Below are positions 41,150-42,822 of a DNA stretch of 42,822 nt, one piece after another. The position numbers and the translations under genes are program-made. The notes under the pieces were generated by a model, which did no database searches, was not told the origin of the DNA, and was given only the letters and a program-made list of their open reading frames with translations. Source of the stretch: SLRI01 sp964576715 (lineage in GTDB: Bacteria; Pseudomonadota; Alphaproteobacteria; Geminicoccales; Geminicoccaceae); contig CAZNWE010000032.1 in the NCBI GenBank assembly GCA_964576715.1, forward strand, positions 1 through 42,822. The letters run 5' to 3'. The number at the start of each line of letters is the position of its first letter. The first letter of the stretch is position 1.

Positions 41150-41172
41150 ACGGGGAGGATGATCCTCCCCGT
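41150..41172 (+). repeat. 23-bp palindromic repeat, copy D
   Basis: Perfect palindrome, arms ACGGGGAGGAT / ATCCTCCCCGT around a central G, 17 bp after the stop of the binding-protein gene. Left flank GGAAGAAGAAAGAT, right flank GCCCCACC. Same subtype as copy C, with the outermost base pair changed from G-C to A-T. Confidence 0.8.
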
Positions 41173-41175
41173 GCC

Positions 41176-41195
41176 CCACCGTTATTTTGCGGTGG
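41176..41195. terminator. Weak hairpin between convergent genes
   Basis: CCACCG and CGGTGG form a 6-bp stem with an 8-nt loop (TTATTTTG) just after repeat copy D and ahead of the convergent rhodanese-like gene end. It could act on either strand; no long T-tract. Confidence 0.35.
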
Positions 41196-41203
41196 TGACT
41201 TGT

Positions 41204-41917
41204 CTAGCCGGCGGGTTGCAGGGGTAGGCCGTTTTGTTGCCAGGCTTCGATGCCGCCGCGGTACCAGAGCACGTTGGAATAGCCGAGATTGATGGCGCGG
41301 AGTGCCGCGTTGTAGGACATCCAGCACTCGATGCTCAGACAGTAGAAGACCAGCGGCGTATCGCGTCGGCCCTCCGTCACCTGACCGAGATACTGGCCGA
41401 GCTGTCCTTGCAGCTGATCGTCGAAGCTGCCGGGGGCGTGCGCCGCCACGGCGGGTATCGCCTGCGGCAGGGTTTGCTGTCCACCCAGCACGTCGAAGAC
41501 CAGCGTCCTTACATCCTGGCGCTGCAAGAGCTCGACCAGGCCCTTGGTGGTGATCACCTGGCCGCCCGGGATCTGGCTCGGGGTCTTGCCGTGCATCGGA
41601 CCCTGATGCAGCTCGGCCTTGGCCGGCACGCCGAAATCCTGCCGCTCGACGTCGGCGACCTCGTTTGGCGGCGTCGGCTCGAAGCCCGGTTGCTGCTGGC
41701 CGGGCTGGGCGGCTTGCGGATTGAAGCCGGGCTGCTGGACCGCGCCCGGCTGCTGTTGCGGCGCCACCTGCTGCGGCGCAGCTTGCGGCCCGCCAGACCC
41801 TGGCCCAGGTCCCGGCAAAGTCGTCTGCAGTTGCGGGAAAGAGTCCTGAGCCGCCGCCGGCATGGCGACGATGACAGCGAGCGAGAGCGCCGCTGTCATT
41901 CGAGGCATCGCCTTCAT
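41204..41917 (-). CDS. Secreted rhodanese-like protein with CxxxxCW motif
   Basis: A 237-residue exported protein. Signal peptide MKAMPRMTAALSLAVIVAMP, likely cut after AAAQ. Residues about 30-85 are proline- and glutamine-rich, followed by a rhodanese-like domain (about 110-237). Its active-site region reads LVFYCLSIECWMSYNAALRA, with Cys193 and Cys198-Trp199. This CxxxxCW layout is typical of periplasmic rhodanese-like proteins linked to PQQ-dependent catabolism. The ATG at 41917 overlaps the stop of the upstream gene (ATGA), so the pair is coupled. The last part NLGYSNVLWYRGGIEAWQQN is the normal rhodanese end. No PQQ gene is present in the window. Confidence 0.82.
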   Translation of the reverse strand: MKAMPRMTAALSLAVIVAMPAAAQDSFPQLQTTLPGPGPGSGGPQAAPQQVAPQQQPGAVQQPGFNPQAAQPGQQQPGFEPTPPNEVADVERQDFGVPAKAELHQGPMHGKTPSQIPGGQVITTKGLVELLQRQDVRTLVFDVLGGQQTLPQAIPAVAAHAPGSFDDQLQGQLGQYLGQVTEGRRDTPLVFYCLSIECWMSYNAALRAINLGYSNVLWYRGGIEAWQQNGLPLQPAG

Positions 41918-42822
41918 CGCGTTTGCTCCAGCAAGGTGCCGCTGACGCCGAGATCGCCGTAAGGATCGAGCAGGTGGTCGTTGCTCAGGAGATAGTCGCC
42001 ATTGTCGAGGCGCCAGGCTCGCTCGTAATGGCTCGGCAGCTCGACCGGGCCCGCCACCGGGTCGGCGTAGAGGTCGACCTCGCGGATCATGCGACTGAAA
42101 GCCGCGTGCGACCGGTCGCTCGCCGCCTGCTGATTGGCATAGGCTTCGTTGCGGATGCGAGCGATGTCGGCATTGCCCTGGCGGGTGATCTCGGCGCGAT
42201 CGGCGGCACCCTTGGCGTTGATCTGGTTTATCTTGCGGTAATGGGCCGCCAGCTGCTGTTCGTAGGCCGGGTCGATCTGGATCGCGCTGTTGAGCGTCTC
42301 GACGAGCTTGAAATCGAGGGCCCCGTCCGGTGCGCGCATCGCAAAGGACGGCCAGGCCGTGCCGGAGAGAACCTCCATCGTCTGGCCCGGCATCGCGCCG
42401 GCCATCCGGCTATGGTAGAACTGCACCGCGATTTGGACCACCTCGCGCACCGGCTGGCCCTGATAGGTGTAGCCGATCAGCGCGTCGCCGGCCTCGAGCC
42501 ACATCCGCATCTCGCTCATCGCCGTCCGGTCCTGCATCGGCTGGAACCCCGAGGCGGCGACACGGTCCGGGCGGTCGCGATAATCGAGCAGGCGAGCGCC
42601 AGGCCGGCGACTGGCGACTAGCTGCTCGGCGTACTGGCGCGCCGAGCTGATCTGAAAGTTGGGGCAGGTATCGGCGGCCGCGAACTCCGGCGGCAAGTTG
42701 CTCATCTGCCAGACGACCTGCGGCATGACCTCGATGCCGGTCAGCCCATCCGGCGAGAACGCCGCCCATTCGTGCCGCACCACCATGCCTTGGCAGCGGT
42801 TCTGCGCATCCCAGGTGACCCC
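41914..42822 (-). CDS. Uncharacterised protein, cut by window end
   Basis: At least 303 residues; the frame stays open to the window edge, so the start lies outside. I do not recognise the family. A central region from about VKLVETLNS-like KLVETLNSAIQIDPAYEQQL onwards is charged and helical (RAEITRQGNADIARIRNEAY), possibly coiled coil. The end reads SHYERAWRLDNGDYLLSNDH, with LLDPYGDLG, which could be a small beta domain. The partial N-terminal part has two cysteines (NRCQGM, DTCPNF). Its stop overlaps the start of the rhodanese-like gene by 4 bp, so the two are probably functionally linked. A secreted location is plausible but unproven without the N-terminus. Confidence 0.6.
   Translation of the reverse strand, partial: GVTWDAQNRCQGMVVRHEWAAFSPDGLTGIEVMPQVVWQMSNLPPEFAAADTCPNFQISSARQYAEQLVASRRPGARLLDYRDRPDRVAASGFQPMQDRTAMSEMRMWLEAGDALIGYTYQGQPVREVVQIAVQFYHSRMAGAMPGQTMEVLSGTAWPSFAMRAPDGALDFKLVETLNSAIQIDPAYEQQLAAHYRKINQINAKGAADRAEITRQGNADIARIRNEAYANQQAASDRSHAAFSRMIREVDLYADPVAGPVELPSHYERAWRLDNGDYLLSNDHLLDPYGDLGVSGTLLEQTR

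Noticed and set aside
1..42822. CRISPR array, tRNA or rRNA genes, complete insertion sequence
   Set aside because: No regular direct-repeat array, tRNA cloverleaf ending in CCA, rRNA segment or transposase was found by reading both strands.

Overview
The window is a GC-rich stretch of an alphaproteobacterial chromosome, probably Rhodospirillales-like. Pointers are a CtrA-type response regulator with the near-invariant CtrA DNA-binding block, the fxsA/secB gene pair divergent from a Tim44-like gene followed by mltA and an Smr gene, yajC-secD-secF followed by an Mth938-type gene, a DUF815 ATPase and an N-terminally extended UvrB. No rRNA, tRNA, CRISPR array or complete insertion sequence was seen. 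Species cannot be named from sequence alone.

Layout. 1-3.5 kb: uvrB (cut by the window start), a GST, a TrmO-like tRNA methyltransferase and a class V aminotransferase. 3.6-5.6 kb: a SleB-type cell-wall hydrolase and two small secreted DUF1344-like proteins. 5.7-6.6 kb: a CtrA-like regulator. 6.7-14.8 kb: a polyamine-type ABC importer (ATPase, Tat-type binding protein, two permeases) plus a histidinol-dehydrogenase homologue. This presumed operon is split by 2.7 kb holding two related antitoxin/PIN-toxin modules (the first toxin broken), a lower-GC orphan gene with RNase H-like features, and a reverse-strand clpP paralogue. 14.8-21.1 kb: bioY, DUF815 ATPase, a small basic protein, yajC-secD-secF-Mth938, then an unrecognised gene. 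21.1-29.3 kb (reverse strand): Lon-like protease, Smr, lutC-lutB-lutA, mltA and the Tim44-like gene. 29.5-31.2 kb: fxsA, a histidine phosphatase and secB. 31.2-37.2 kb (reverse strand): a six-gene Mrp/Pha cation/proton antiporter operon with fused MrpAB. 37.4-42.8 kb: DUF3108, zinc alcohol dehydrogenase, GYD protein, a branched-chain-type binding protein, and a secreted rhodanese-like protein overlapping a gene cut by the window end.

Working together: the Sec genes form the export accessory complex; LutABC would oxidise L-lactate; the Mrp complex would exchange cations for protons; and the split ABC operon plus dehydrogenase looks like an uptake-and-oxidation pathway for a substrate that is not identified.

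The most unusual signal is a dispersed family of four 23-bp palindromes (11-bp arms around one central base), each with a purine-rich left flank and a GCCCC right flank. Arm sequences differ between copies but the changes are compensated, and all four sit next to ABC-transporter genes. Two of them face each other between the permease genes. Second is the duplicated toxin-antitoxin locus with a truncated toxin and a foreign-looking gene in the gap.
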